A DNA stretch of 57,478 nt. Source: Planktotalea frisia (GTDB lineage: Bacteria > Pseudomonadota > Alphaproteobacteria > Rhodobacterales > Rhodobacteraceae). The stretch lies in NCBI RefSeq assembly GCF_001890925.1, contig NZ_MLCB01000057.1:1-57478 (forward strand). Direction: 5' to 3'. The notes under the pieces were generated by a model. That model ran no database searches, was not told the DNA's origin, and worked only from the letters and a program-made list of their open reading frames with translations. A program made the position numbers and the translations under genes. Position 1 is the stretch's first letter; every line of letters begins with the position of its first letter. Positions 7,975-16,796 of the stretch are shown here, in pieces.

Positions 7975-9537
7975 ATGTCCAAGAAACCCAATTTCCTGCT
8001 GTTCATTACCGACCAACACCGCGCCGATTGGCTTGGGTGCGCTGGGCACCCTGTAGTTCGCACGCCCAACATTGATGCGATTGCGGCCAAGGGAACGCGG
8101 TTTCAGGACTTCCACGTCGCCTTGCCTGTTTGTATGCCCAACCGCGCGTCGTTGTTTACAGGACGTATGCCGTCTGTGCATGGATTGCGCCACAATGGTT
8201 GCTTGCTCTCCGAGCGCGCGAATACCTTTGTTGATGTGTTGGCGGCGGGTGGTTACGCGACTGCAAGCATTGGCAAAAGCCATCTCCAGCCTTTTACCGA
8301 CGAACCGCCTTTGCGCAAACCAGATACGGTTGAGCGTCTGATTCCAGAGGCATGGAAAGACGACGTGGGAAGCTACACGAAGGAAGAGCCGGCGAGTTTT
8401 GACAAACCCTCTGATGCGCCGTTTGAGACGCCCTATTATGGTTTCCAGCATGTGGATATGGTGACGAGTCACGGTGATCAATGTGGCGGTCAGTACGGCC
8501 AGTGGTTCCGCGAAACTGTGCCGAATTGGAAAGAGCTTCATGATCCCGTGAATGAGCTTGCGCATGATTACACATGCCCACAAGCTTATCGGACCCCTGT
8601 TCCAGAGGACAAATATCCAACGGCTTGGATCGCGGATAAGGCGGTAGAGTATATAAAGGGTCGCAAGGATGCGGATGATCCGTTCTTTGCCTTCGTATCG
8701 TTCCCTGATCCGCATCACCCCTTCAATCCGCCGGGCAAATATTGGGACATGTACGACCCTGACGATTTCGATGTGGATCTACCCTTTGCGGCGCATGAAA
8801 ACCCCACGCCCGCGATGCTGCATGAACGCAAGATGTGGGAAGCGGGGATAGAGCCAGCGATCCCGCAGATGCCGTTCTGCGCGAACGATCAACAAGTGCG
8901 CGAAGCCAAAGCGCTGACCGCTGGTATGATCACGATGATCGACGATCACATTGGCCGCGTGATCGACGCGCTGAAAGCATCGGGCGAATATGATAACACG
9001 GTGATCATCTTTACGTCCGATCACGGTGACTATTTGGGTGACTTTAATCTGATGTTGAAGGGGCCGATCATGCTGCCCTCGATCACGCGTGTTCCGATGA
9101 TCTGGTCTGACCCAGAAACGCGCGCTGAGGTACAGGCGGATACGATGGCATCAACTATCGACATCTCTGCCAGTATCTTAGAGCGCGCAGGTTTTGCGCC
9201 TTACAATGGGATGCAAGGGCAAAGCTTCCTTGGTGCCTTGGACGGTACGCAAGCGCACCGCGAAGAGGTGATGATCGAGCACAATGATGGCGGTCCGCGC
9301 ATGGGTTTCAGCAAGGCGGTGCGCGCACGCACGCTACGCTCTGCTGATTGGCGCATGACTGTGTATGCGGGCGAGGATTGGGGCGAGCTTTATGATCTCA
9401 ACGCAGATCCGCGCGAATGCAAGAACCTGTGGGCAGATCCTGAATACGCGATGACGAAAGCGACGCTGTCGATGCGTTTGCTGGATCACTTGACTTACCA
9501 AATGGACGAAAGCCCGCGCGCGACGCGGCTAGCTTGA
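7975..9537 (+). CDS. Sulfatase (formylglycine-type), cytoplasmic
   Basis: 520 residues of the alkaline-phosphatase/sulfatase superfamily. The N-terminal metal site is in FITDQH (Asp13, Gln14), the modification motif is CMPNRASLFTGR with Cys53, Pro55 and Arg57 (C-x-P-x-R, the Cys being converted to formylglycine), and a second metal-binding segment TSDHGDYLGD lies near residue 345. It hydrolyses a sulfate ester to alcohol plus sulfate. No signal peptide is visible, so desulfation would occur in the cytoplasm after TRAP uptake. AGGAGAG lies eight bases before the ATG and the stop is ten bases before the P450 start. It differs from choline-sulfatase (BetC, usually CAPSRASF), so the substrate is open. 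The formylglycine-generating enzyme is not in this window. Confidence 0.92.
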   Translation: MSKKPNFLLFITDQHRADWLGCAGHPVVRTPNIDAIAAKGTRFQDFHVALPVCMPNRASLFTGRMPSVHGLRHNGCLLSERANTFVDVLAAGGYATASIGKSHLQPFTDEPPLRKPDTVERLIPEAWKDDVGSYTKEEPASFDKPSDAPFETPYYGFQHVDMVTSHGDQCGGQYGQWFRETVPNWKELHDPVNELAHDYTCPQAYRTPVPEDKYPTAWIADKAVEYIKGRKDADDPFFAFVSFPDPHHPFNPPGKYWDMYDPDDFDVDLPFAAHENPTPAMLHERKMWEAGIEPAIPQMPFCANDQQVREAKALTAGMITMIDDHIGRVIDALKASGEYDNTVIIFTSDHGDYLGDFNLMLKGPIMLPSITRVPMIWSDPETRAEVQADTMASTIDISASILERAGFAPYNGMQGQSFLGALDGTQAHREEVMIEHNDGGPRMGFSKAVRARTLRSADWRMTVYAGEDWGELYDLNADPRECKNLWADPEYAMTKATLSMRLLDHLTYQMDESPRATRLA

Positions 9538-9546
9538 GGCGATAAA

Positions 9547-10734
9547 GTGACCGAAATCCACACCAGCGGTGCTCCGATTTGCGACGTCGATTTTTATGAT
9601 GACGCTAATGTTGAGAACCCAGTCGATGCCTATCACAAAATGCTCGCGCTGGGGCCTGTGGTGTGGCTCCCCAAAAACAACCTTCATGCGATTTGCGGAT
9701 TTGAAGAGCTGACGAAATCCCTGCGCAATCACCGTGTGTTTCAGTCGGGCAAGGGCGTGTCGATCAATGAAGAGATCAATCCGTTTCTGATTGGTAGCAC
9801 GCTCAACTCTGATCCGCCGCGTCACGACGAAACGCGCGCGATTACGTTCTCTCCGCTCACGCCAAGGGCGTTGAAGGATGTGAAAGACCGGATCGAGACC
9901 GAAGCGCAGAACCTCGCAGAGACGATGACCAACGCGGGTGAATTTGATGCTGCGAGCGAGCTTGCGCCTTACCTGCCGCTTACCATTGTGCGCGATCTTG
10001 TGGGGCTGGGCGAGCATGGTTCCAACAACATGCTCGAATGGGGTGCCGCGACGTTTGAACTCATGGGAGATCCCCGCGAACGGCGAGAAGTAGCACTTGG
10101 TAATCTGAAAAAGCTGCGCGCATTTTTGGAAGACCCTGAGACGCTTGGCGCGATCAAGCCTGATGGCTGGGCAAACCTTGCGACGCAAGGTGGCATTGCC
10201 CATGGGTTAGAGCCTGACAAAGCGGTTGAGCTGATGCGTGACTATATCGCGCCGAGCTTGGACACGACGATTTCCGCCATTGGCTACGCGATGATGCTGT
10301 TCGCGAAACATCCTGAGCAATGGCAGAAACTGCGTGCGGATCGCTCGCTGATTGCCAATGCGATTGAAGAAGTGGTGCGGATGAACACTCCGATCAAAGC
10401 GTTTTCGCGCTATATCGGGGAAGACATCGAAGTGGGCGGTGTGCAGCTAAAAGCAGGGACACGCGCCTTGATGGTTTACGGCGCTGCCAATCGCGACGAG
10501 AGCAAATTCCCTGATCCAGACCGCTTTGATATCGAGCGGAAAGTACGAGGGCATGTAGGGTTTGGTCATGGCGTTCACGCCTGTCTTGGCATGCACCTGG
10601 CGCGTTTAGAAATCACCTGTCTCTTGAACGCTTTGGCTGACCGGATCGAACAGTTTGAACTGTCCGGTCCAGTCGTTTCTTCTGTAAACAGCAGCATTCA
10701 CTCGCTTGCGAGCGTGCCTGTGCGCGTAATTTAA
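9547..10734 (+). CDS. Cytochrome P450
   Basis: A soluble bacterial P450 of 395 residues. The heme-thiolate loop FGHGVHACLG holds the ligand Cys at about residue 346; the K-helix ExxR is in EEVVRMN near 282; and the I-helix shows the oxygen-activating Thr in APSLDTTISA near 240. It needs an external ferredoxin and reductase, none of which is encoded here. Start is GTG with GAGGCG upstream, nine bases after the sulfatase stop, so the two genes look co-transcribed. The role is presumably hydroxylation or oxidative demethylation of the desulfated substrate (inference). Its stop codon overlaps that of the convergent polyol ATPase gene by four bases, leaving no room for a shared terminator. Confidence 0.92.
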   Translation: MTEIHTSGAPICDVDFYDDANVENPVDAYHKMLALGPVVWLPKNNLHAICGFEELTKSLRNHRVFQSGKGVSINEEINPFLIGSTLNSDPPRHDETRAITFSPLTPRALKDVKDRIETEAQNLAETMTNAGEFDAASELAPYLPLTIVRDLVGLGEHGSNNMLEWGAATFELMGDPRERREVALGNLKKLRAFLEDPETLGAIKPDGWANLATQGGIAHGLEPDKAVELMRDYIAPSLDTTISAIGYAMMLFAKHPEQWQKLRADRSLIANAIEEVVRMNTPIKAFSRYIGEDIEVGGVQLKAGTRALMVYGAANRDESKFPDPDRFDIERKVRGHVGFGHGVHACLGMHLARLEITCLLNALADRIEQFELSGPVVSSVNSSIHSLASVPVRVI

Positions 10735-11765
10735 GCGCGCAAATCAGTGTCTTTTGCAAAGTAGTGCGCAAGCTCTGGCTTGATCGTAAAGCTCAGAGTT
10801 TCGCCCAACGCTTCAACCGGTGGCTTTTCGGTCTTCGCGATGAACTCTGTGCCGTTCGCCGTGGCCAAATGCACCAACGCGTACTCGCCAAGGTTTTCTA
10901 CGAGCTCAAGCTTGCCTTGGATCACCGCGCTGCCCGCATCCGCAGGCGTGAGGTGCTCAGGACGCAGACCAACCTGATCGTTCGCGCCAATCTCACGACC
11001 AAGAACGGCCGCAGCAGAAGCAGGCATGTCAGCCGTCTCAAAGAAGTTCATCTTTGGGCTACCAATGAACTGCGCCACGAAGGCGTTGGCGGGACGCTCA
11101 TAAAGCTCGATGGGGGAACCCACCTGCTCGATACGACCATCGCGAAGAACAACGATTTTGTCCGCAAGCGTCATCGCTTCGACCTGATCGTGCGTCACGT
11201 AGATCATCGTTGTGTTAAGACGCTGGTGAAGGCGTGCGATTTCCAGACGGGTCTGAACACGCAAAGCGGCGTCAAGGTTAGAGAGCGGTTCGTCAAAGAG
11301 GAACACATCAGGGTCACGTACAATCGCACGGCCAATGGCTACACGCTGGCGCTGACCACCCGATAGGTTACGTGGGCTGCGATCAAGGTAGTCGGTGATC
11401 TGTAAAATATCAGCCGCTGCATCAACGCGACGCTTGATTTCGGCAGGATCCGTTTTGGCCTGCTTCAGACCAAAGGCCATGTTTTTGTAAACCGTCATAT
11501 GCGGGTAAAGCGCGTAGGTTTGGAACACCATCGCAACGCCACGCTTGGAGGCGGCAACGTCATTCACAACACGTTCCCCAATGGCGACTGAACCGTCGGA
11601 AATTTCCTCGAGCCCGGCAATCATGCGCAAAAGCGTAGACTTACCGCAGCCCGATGGACCAACGAAAACAACAAACTCGCCATCTTCAATATCAAGATCG
11701 ACGCCATGCATGACTTGTACGTCACCATAGCTTTTGCGCACGTCGCGTAGAGTTAAACCGGCCAT
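10731..11765 (-). CDS. smoK: ABC transporter ATP-binding protein for polyols (SmoK/MalK type)
   Basis: 344-residue ATPase of the sugar importer class: Walker A GPSGCGKST near residue 36, ABC signature LSGGQRQRVAIGRAIV near 134, Walker B VFLFDEPLSNLD near 155, switch His in YVTHDQ near 191, and a C-terminal TOBE/MalK regulatory domain of about 110 residues. It energises uptake of sorbitol/mannitol through the two permeases encoded upstream on this strand. It is the last gene of the polyol operon and overlaps the mannitol dehydrogenase gene by 13 bases, implying translational coupling. In Rhodobacter sphaeroides smoK sits earlier in the operon; here it has moved to the end. Family certain; substrate inferred from neighbours. 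Confidence 0.92.
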   Translation of the reverse strand: MAGLTLRDVRKSYGDVQVMHGVDLDIEDGEFVVFVGPSGCGKSTLLRMIAGLEEISDGSVAIGERVVNDVAASKRGVAMVFQTYALYPHMTVYKNMAFGLKQAKTDPAEIKRRVDAAADILQITDYLDRSPRNLSGGQRQRVAIGRAIVRDPDVFLFDEPLSNLDAALRVQTRLEIARLHQRLNTTMIYVTHDQVEAMTLADKIVVLRDGRIEQVGSPIELYERPANAFVAQFIGSPKMNFFETADMPASAAAVLGREIGANDQVGLRPEHLTPADAGSAVIQGKLELVENLGEYALVHLATANGTEFIAKTEKPPVEALGETLSFTIKPELAHYFAKDTDLRA

Positions 11766-13174
11766 TTCAGCTCCATTTCAGAAATTTCGTTGCGCAGAGT
11801 GTCTGCGAATTCAGGATATGCAGTTGGAAGCTCGCCCCAGAGCAGGCGCGAGGTGATGAAATCATCAGTGCCCAACATTTTTTTCAAGTCGTCCCAGCTG
11901 GGTTCGACGTATTTGAACGGGATGTTCCCAGCCGCAACGTGTTGCGCGAAAACATACCAGCTTGCGATGCTGCGGATGCTGTTGAGTGGCATGATGCCTT
12001 GCTTCAAACAGCCCTCAAGCGTGGGGCGAATAAAGATCGGGAACTTCACCATGCCATCGGCGCAGATGCGCGCGACGGTGTCACCAATCGCCACATTGCT
12101 AAAGCGTGCAGCAATTTTGCCAAGATACTCTTCTTTTGAGAAGGGCAGCTCAATCGTGATCGCAGGAAGGACTTCTTCCGTTTCAAAAGCGTTGAAATGC
12201 GCAAGTAGATGCGGGGTGCGCATGATTTCATCGAAGGTTTCGATTTTCTCAAGTGCCGCGAAATAGCACATCGCAGTATGACCGCCATTGAGCACGCGGA
12301 TTTTGGTTTCCTCGTATGGATCCACGTCCGGCGTAACTGTGACACCTGCTTTGGCAAGATCGGGCATATCGCCTGCGAAATTGTCCTGAAGGACCCACTG
12401 GATGAAGTCCTCAGCCATAATGGGCGACGTCACATCGCGGCCAATCAATTGCGTGAGTTCTGTCGCAAGCGCGTCAGGGCTGCGCGGCGTGATGCGATCT
12501 ACCATGGAGCAAGGGAACGTCGCGTTTTCGGCGACCCAAGCGGCGAGAGTGGCATCGTTGCAAGCGTTGAGATAGGCGAGCAGATTGCGGTGCAACATTT
12601 TACCGTTCTGGCGAATGTTATCGCAGCAGGCGATTGTCAAAGGCGCGCCGCCAGCGTCCATACGCGTTTGTAAAGCAGCGCGCAGGTAGCCATAAACACT
12701 GCTTGGCGCATCGCCTTTAATCTCGGCGGCAATCACGGGGTGCGCTGGATCAAGGTCTCCATTCGGGTCGGTGTAATAACCACTTTCGGTCACGGTGATG
12801 GTAACCAGTTGAACAGAGGCCTGCGCCAAGAGCGCTTCGCTTTTCGCGGTGTTAGTGCTCCAATCAAGGAAGGCTGCGTGACTGCGCACACGGCGCAACT
12901 CAACGTTACCGTCAGACGAAATAGACTTTAGGAAGTAGCCGTCGTGATCATCAACATCCTTGGCAGCCGCTTGGAATTGCGCTCCCTCGGAGCCGCGCAG
13001 ATTGACCGCAGCGATGCCCCAGCGCAGATCGCCGGTTTGCTCCATATAGTCATCAAGATACACCGCCTGATGCGCACGATGAAACGCGCCAAAGCCGAGA
13101 TGGACGACACCGAGGGCACAGGCGCTTCGATCGTAGCCTGTTGCGGCGATGTGCCTGTGGGCCGCACTGTTCAT
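11753..13174 (-). CDS. mtlK: Mannitol 2-dehydrogenase family protein
   Basis: 473 residues, the usual size of long-chain polyol-specific dehydrogenases. The N-terminal NAD-binding region begins LGVVHLGFGAFHRAHQAVYL (residues 21-40) and the catalytic motif KIRVLNGGH (Lys, Asn, His) lies near 290-298, followed by the all-helical C-terminal domain. It oxidises D-mannitol (and possibly arabitol) to the 2-ketose with NAD. Relatives include fructuronate reductase, but the setting with an SmoS-like dehydrogenase and a polyol ABC transporter supports mannitol. Its ATG overlaps the TGA of the upstream AraC gene (ATGA), and its end overlaps the ATPase gene, so three genes are tightly coupled. Confidence 0.9.
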   Translation of the reverse strand: MNSAAHRHIAATGYDRSACALGVVHLGFGAFHRAHQAVYLDDYMEQTGDLRWGIAAVNLRGSEGAQFQAAAKDVDDHDGYFLKSISSDGNVELRRVRSHAAFLDWSTNTAKSEALLAQASVQLVTITVTESGYYTDPNGDLDPAHPVIAAEIKGDAPSSVYGYLRAALQTRMDAGGAPLTIACCDNIRQNGKMLHRNLLAYLNACNDATLAAWVAENATFPCSMVDRITPRSPDALATELTQLIGRDVTSPIMAEDFIQWVLQDNFAGDMPDLAKAGVTVTPDVDPYEETKIRVLNGGHTAMCYFAALEKIETFDEIMRTPHLLAHFNAFETEEVLPAITIELPFSKEEYLGKIAARFSNVAIGDTVARICADGMVKFPIFIRPTLEGCLKQGIMPLNSIRSIASWYVFAQHVAAGNIPFKYVEPSWDDLKKMLGTDDFITSRLLWGELPTAYPEFADTLRNEISEMELKWPV

Positions 13175-14064
13175 GAGTTCGTCTCCGTTTGAGAAAAGAG
13201 ATCTTTGCGTGCGGCATCCCGATACGCAGAAGGGGTCATGCCCTTCATCTTGAGGAAATGACGGTTAAAGTTCGCGATGTTCTGAAAGCCAGAGCGCCCG
13301 CTGATCGTCATGATCGGCGCATCGGATGCGTAGAGCATCCCACAAGCTTTACCGATGCGAATACGGTTCACGAATTCAACGAAATTATGACCCGTCACCG
13401 TTTGGAAATTCCGGCTGAAGGTGGCTTGCGTCATGCCCGCCATATCAGCGGCTTGTTTGACGGAAAGCTCTTCGCGGTAATGCTCGACTACATAATCCAC
13501 CACGGTGCCAATCATCGCGTGTTTGCTGCCGTCACTCGGCTGTTTCAGGCGCGTCACGGACAGAATGCGTTTTTCGGCATGTTCATTGAGACGCACCAAG
13601 AAACGAATGAACGCAAGAATGCGCTCAGGACCTTGATGATCACGGATCGATTCCATGTGGCCACGCGCGAAAGTGGCGTTGAAGCCTTCGAACAAAATAC
13701 CCGACTGTGCGGACTTCAGCATGTTGCGAATTTCAGCGAACTCGGAAAAGCCTTTGGCCAAGCTCTCGACACTGTTGTGGCTGAACTGAACGAGCATATC
13801 GCGGATGTGTACAGGCTCTGAGACTTGTTCGTCAGTGACCCAGTTGTGCGGTAGGTTTGGACCCGTAAGATAGAGATACCCCTGCTCAAAATCACCGATG
13901 TAGTCGCCGACAAACGCTTTGCCCCGGGTCTCTGTGATGAGGTGCAACTCATACTCTTCATGCGCGTGCCAGCGGCACAAATCTGTTGGCCAGCCATGCT
14001 CCAGATAACGGATAGAGCGCGTGGTGCGGTCCACGAATTCGGTTTGAGGTAGGATGATTGACAT
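13171..14064 (-). CDS. AraC-family regulator of the polyol operon
   Basis: 297 residues with a cupin-like N-terminal sensor (HAHEEYELHLITETRG near residue 33) and a C-terminal AraC DNA-binding domain ending GFQNIANFNRHFLKMKGMTP, then AYRDA. It most likely senses polyol and controls the operon in which it is embedded, an unusual central position: it lies four bases after the SDR gene and overlaps mannitol dehydrogenase by ATGA. An operator candidate is the long inverted repeat before the binding-protein gene at 18.15 kb. Autoregulation by this arrangement is inference. Confidence 0.9.
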   Translation of the reverse strand: MSIILPQTEFVDRTTRSIRYLEHGWPTDLCRWHAHEEYELHLITETRGKAFVGDYIGDFEQGYLYLTGPNLPHNWVTDEQVSEPVHIRDMLVQFSHNSVESLAKGFSEFAEIRNMLKSAQSGILFEGFNATFARGHMESIRDHQGPERILAFIRFLVRLNEHAEKRILSVTRLKQPSDGSKHAMIGTVVDYVVEHYREELSVKQAADMAGMTQATFSRNFQTVTGHNFVEFVNRIRIGKACGMLYASDAPIMTISGRSGFQNIANFNRHFLKMKGMTPSAYRDAARKDLFSQTETNS

Positions 14065-14068
14065 GGCG

Positions 14069-14830
14069 CTACCTCAACACATTTCCACCATCGACACCGA
14101 TGGTTTGTGCAGTCATGTAACTGGATTGATCGCTCGCTAAGAACACCGCAGCGCGCGCGACGTCGGATGGCGCGCCCATGTAACCAAGCGGCACAGCTTC
14201 GCCAACTTCGCGTTTCTTTTGACCGATTTCTTTGCCCTCAAACTTGGCAAAGAGTGCATCAACGGATTTCCACATCGGCGTGTCGATCACACCCGGGCTG
14301 ATCGCGTTGACGCGGATTTTATGGGGCGCAAGCGCGAGGGCCGCAGATTGGGTGTAGCTGATCACGGCTGCTTTGGTTGCGCAGTAGTGCGCAACCAGTG
14401 CTTCGCCGCGATGTCCTGCTTGGCTCGCCATGTTGATGATAGAGCCGTGTTGATCGTTTGCGACCATAGATTTCGCGGCGCTTTGCATCACTGCATAAAA
14501 GGCGCGTACGTTTAGGCCAAAGAGGCGGTCGAATTGATCGAGGTCAGCCTCCAAAACAGAGCCCATGTCGAACAAGGCGGCGTTGTTGAACAGCACGTCT
14601 GGCTTGATCTCTGCAATCCAGGCTTGGCAGTCTTTGAGACCTACCTCGCTCAGAAGATCGAAGGATTTGTACGTCGCATCGCCCTCAAAGCTGTCTGCAA
14701 TATCCGTCGCATAAACAACCGCCCCAAGGCTCGTGAAATGAGCAACCGTGCTGGCACCAATGCCACCGACCGCGCCAGTGACCAGCACTGTCTTTCCGCT
14801 GAGATTTATAGGGGCGGCGTTCAAAGTCAT
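14069..14830 (-). CDS. smoS: Sorbitol dehydrogenase (SmoS-like SDR)
   Basis: 253-residue SDR with TGAVGGIG (residues 20-27), NNAALFD near 96, the segment INMASQAGHRGEALV and catalytic YCATK near 157, and the C-terminal AQTIGVDGGN. The run from NMASQAG to TQSA closely resembles SmoS of Rhodobacter sphaeroides, which oxidises D-glucitol to fructose and galactitol to tagatose; I recognise this by recall, not by alignment. It directly abuts the permease gene (start and stop adjacent) and precedes the AraC gene by four bases, so it belongs to the polyol operon. Confidence 0.88.
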   Translation of the reverse strand: MTLNAAPINLSGKTVLVTGAVGGIGASTVAHFTSLGAVVYATDIADSFEGDATYKSFDLLSEVGLKDCQAWIAEIKPDVLFNNAALFDMGSVLEADLDQFDRLFGLNVRAFYAVMQSAAKSMVANDQHGSIINMASQAGHRGEALVAHYCATKAAVISYTQSAALALAPHKIRVNAISPGVIDTPMWKSVDALFAKFEGKEIGQKKREVGEAVPLGYMGAPSDVARAAVFLASDQSSYMTAQTIGVDGGNVLR

Positions 14831-15667
14831 TTACTTCACCGCACCAAATGTAAGGCCAGCCACAAGCTGCTTCTGACAGAACCAACCGAGGATTACGATA
14901 GGTGCAATCGCAGCGGTAGACACAGCAGACAGACGTCCAAAGAAGAGACCCTCAGGTGCGCGGTTGCCCTCGATCAATGTAGACAATGTTGCCGCGTCGA
15001 TCGTTGTCAGGCGAACAGTCCAATAGGCTTCGTTCCAGCAGAAGATGAAGGTCAGAAGCGCTGTAGAGGCGATACCGCCCCATGCGAGTGGGATCAGAAT
15101 GTCCTTGATCTCGCCCCATGTGGAGACGCCATCCATTTTACCCGCTTCGATGATCTCTTTCGGGATCTCTTTGAAGTAGGTGAACAGCATCCAGATCACG
15201 ATGGGCAAGTTGATCAGGCACAAAACCAGGATTACCAAGAAATGCGTATCGTAAATTCCAAGGAAGTTCTTGGTCAAGAAGGTCATTGGGTAAAGAACCG
15301 CCGCCGCTGGAAGCATCTTGGTGGAAAGCATCCACATCAGGATATCTTTGGTGTGGCGCGACGGGTTGAAGGCCATCGCATAAGCCGCCGGAACACCAAC
15401 CGTCAGTGCGAACAAAGTCGCGAAGGTCGACGTGATGACCGAGTTTATCGCGAAACGCCAATAGTCATAGTTCTCCGTCATATTTGTGTAGTTCTCCAGC
15501 GTGGGCGTGAAGAAAAACAGGAATTCCGGCTTTACCGCATCGGCGTCTGTCTTGAAGCTGGTGAACACGAGCCAGAAGATCGGGAAGAAAAAGATAAGCG
15601 CGATCACCCATGCAGCGACGGGCCAAAGAACGTTACTAAGACGGGAGTTTTGAGAAACTGTTGCCAT
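14831..15667 (-). CDS. smoG: Polyol ABC transporter permease, SmoG/MalG type
   Basis: 278 residues, six predicted membrane helices, one of the two inner-membrane subunits of a carbohydrate importer. The cytoplasmic EAA loop that docks on the ATPase is visible as KEIIEAGKMDGVSTWGEIKD near residue 165. It begins 11 bases after the partner permease ends and ends directly at the SmoS start. Substrate assignment (sorbitol/mannitol) rests on the two polyol dehydrogenases in the same operon. Confidence 0.92.
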   Translation of the reverse strand: MATVSQNSRLSNVLWPVAAWVIALIFFFPIFWLVFTSFKTDADAVKPEFLFFFTPTLENYTNMTENYDYWRFAINSVITSTFATLFALTVGVPAAYAMAFNPSRHTKDILMWMLSTKMLPAAAVLYPMTFLTKNFLGIYDTHFLVILVLCLINLPIVIWMLFTYFKEIPKEIIEAGKMDGVSTWGEIKDILIPLAWGGIASTALLTFIFCWNEAYWTVRLTTIDAATLSTLIEGNRAPEGLFFGRLSAVSTAAIAPIVILGWFCQKQLVAGLTFGAVK

Positions 15668-15678
15668 TGTCTTTTTCC

Positions 15679-16623
15679 TTAATCCATCAAGCTCTTGCCA
15701 ACCATACGCAGCAAGAAGATTGCGATGATGTTGGCTAGGATGACTGCGAAGATGCCTGTGGCACTCGCGGCACCAATGTTGTTGTTGGTAAATTCACCGA
15801 TCAGATAGGGCAGGTTTTTGTTACCACTGCCGCGGCTGACGATTTCGATCTCTGCATAAAGCGAGAGGTGAAAGATCGACTGGATCATCACAACAATCGC
15901 GATAGGGCGGGCCAGATGGGGCACAGTGAGGTTGATGAATTGTGACCATGGGCTTGCACCGTCGAGAGTTGCCGCTTCCTTCTGGCTTTCGTCCTCGGAC
16001 TGTAACGATGTCATGAAGATCAGGACCGCGAAGGGTGTCCACTGCCAAGCGACCATCATGATCACAGCATAAGCAGAGGTTTGTGTGGCGCGGAATGATA
16101 TCGGTTCAAGCACAGGCCAAAGGTTGAAGAACCAGCCTAGGACTGGAAAATCGCGCAACCCGTCAACGACGCTGTTGATACCCGCAACCGCAAGACCGTT
16201 CAGGCCAAGCACCGGATCAAGGATCATGTTGATCCAGAGAACCGCGTTCACCGCTGGCATCACAAAGAATGGTGAGATCAAAAGAACACGGACGATACCG
16301 CGACCGGGAAATTTGCGGTTCACAAGTACTGCGATACCAAGGCCGAGAACGACGGTGATAATCAGAATACTTGTAACGATGAAGACGGAGTTTTGAATAG
16401 CGAACCAAAAGTCTTTGGCATTCAAAACATATTCGTAGTTTCCGAATCCGCGCCAGTTGCTAGGGCTTGGTGTGGTCCACTCTGGGCGGCGCGTGTTGTT
16501 CAGCACGTAACGGATAAACGAGAAGTACAGCGTCATGCTGAGGGGTACGAGCATCCAGATCAGCAGCAGTACAACTGCGGGGGTCTGGAGAATTCGCGGG
16601 AGCGTTCTGTTGTTAGAAGACAT
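15679..16623 (-). CDS. smoF: Polyol ABC transporter permease, SmoF/MalF type
   Basis: 314 residues with six hydrophobic helices and the EAA loop QKEAATLDGASPWSQFINLT near residue 222. It forms the membrane channel with the permease encoded just downstream. It is separated from the binding-protein gene by about 170 bases holding a strong hairpin, so its expression is probably lower than that of the binding protein. Confidence 0.92.
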   Translation of the reverse strand: MSSNNRTLPRILQTPAVVLLLIWMLVPLSMTLYFSFIRYVLNNTRRPEWTTPSPSNWRGFGNYEYVLNAKDFWFAIQNSVFIVTSILIITVVLGLGIAVLVNRKFPGRGIVRVLLISPFFVMPAVNAVLWINMILDPVLGLNGLAVAGINSVVDGLRDFPVLGWFFNLWPVLEPISFRATQTSAYAVIMMVAWQWTPFAVLIFMTSLQSEDESQKEAATLDGASPWSQFINLTVPHLARPIAIVVMIQSIFHLSLYAEIEIVSRGSGNKNLPYLIGEFTNNNIGAASATGIFAVILANIIAIFLLRMVGKSLMD

Positions 16624-16748
16624 AGCTCGAGTTACCTTACAAGCAGGGGTTTCGGGGCACGGTTTATTTTGGCGGGGCTGTGTCTGGCGACCTGCGGCGT
16701 TCTTTAAGCCGCGATCAAAGCCAAACGCGCATAACTAGGCAAGGTCGT

Positions 16749-16774
16749 AAAAGGCCCGATCCTAAGATCGGGCC
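16749..16774 (-). terminator. Terminator-like hairpin between SmoE and SmoF genes
   Basis: Perfect nine-base arms ggcccgatc (16753-16761) and gatcgggcc (16766-16774) with a four-base loop, followed on the minus strand by TTTT (16752-16749). It lies downstream of the binding-protein stop and about 130 bases before the permease start. Read as an intra-operon attenuator that lets most transcripts carry only the binding-protein gene. Confidence 0.8.
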
Positions 16775-16796
16775 AAGTACTTATTGGTTAGCTGGC

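Noticed and set aside
7885-8718. A 277-residue open frame opposite the permease end and sulfatase
   Set aside because: It spans the end of one confident gene and the start of another on the opposite strand, with composition typical of an antisense shadow.
7975-9537. Choline-sulfatase BetC, given the nearby 'choline dehydrogenase-like' GMC gene
   Set aside because: The CMPNRASLFTGR motif and N-terminal context differ from the BetC pattern I know, no betB or choline-transport genes are present, and the P450 does not fit choline metabolism.
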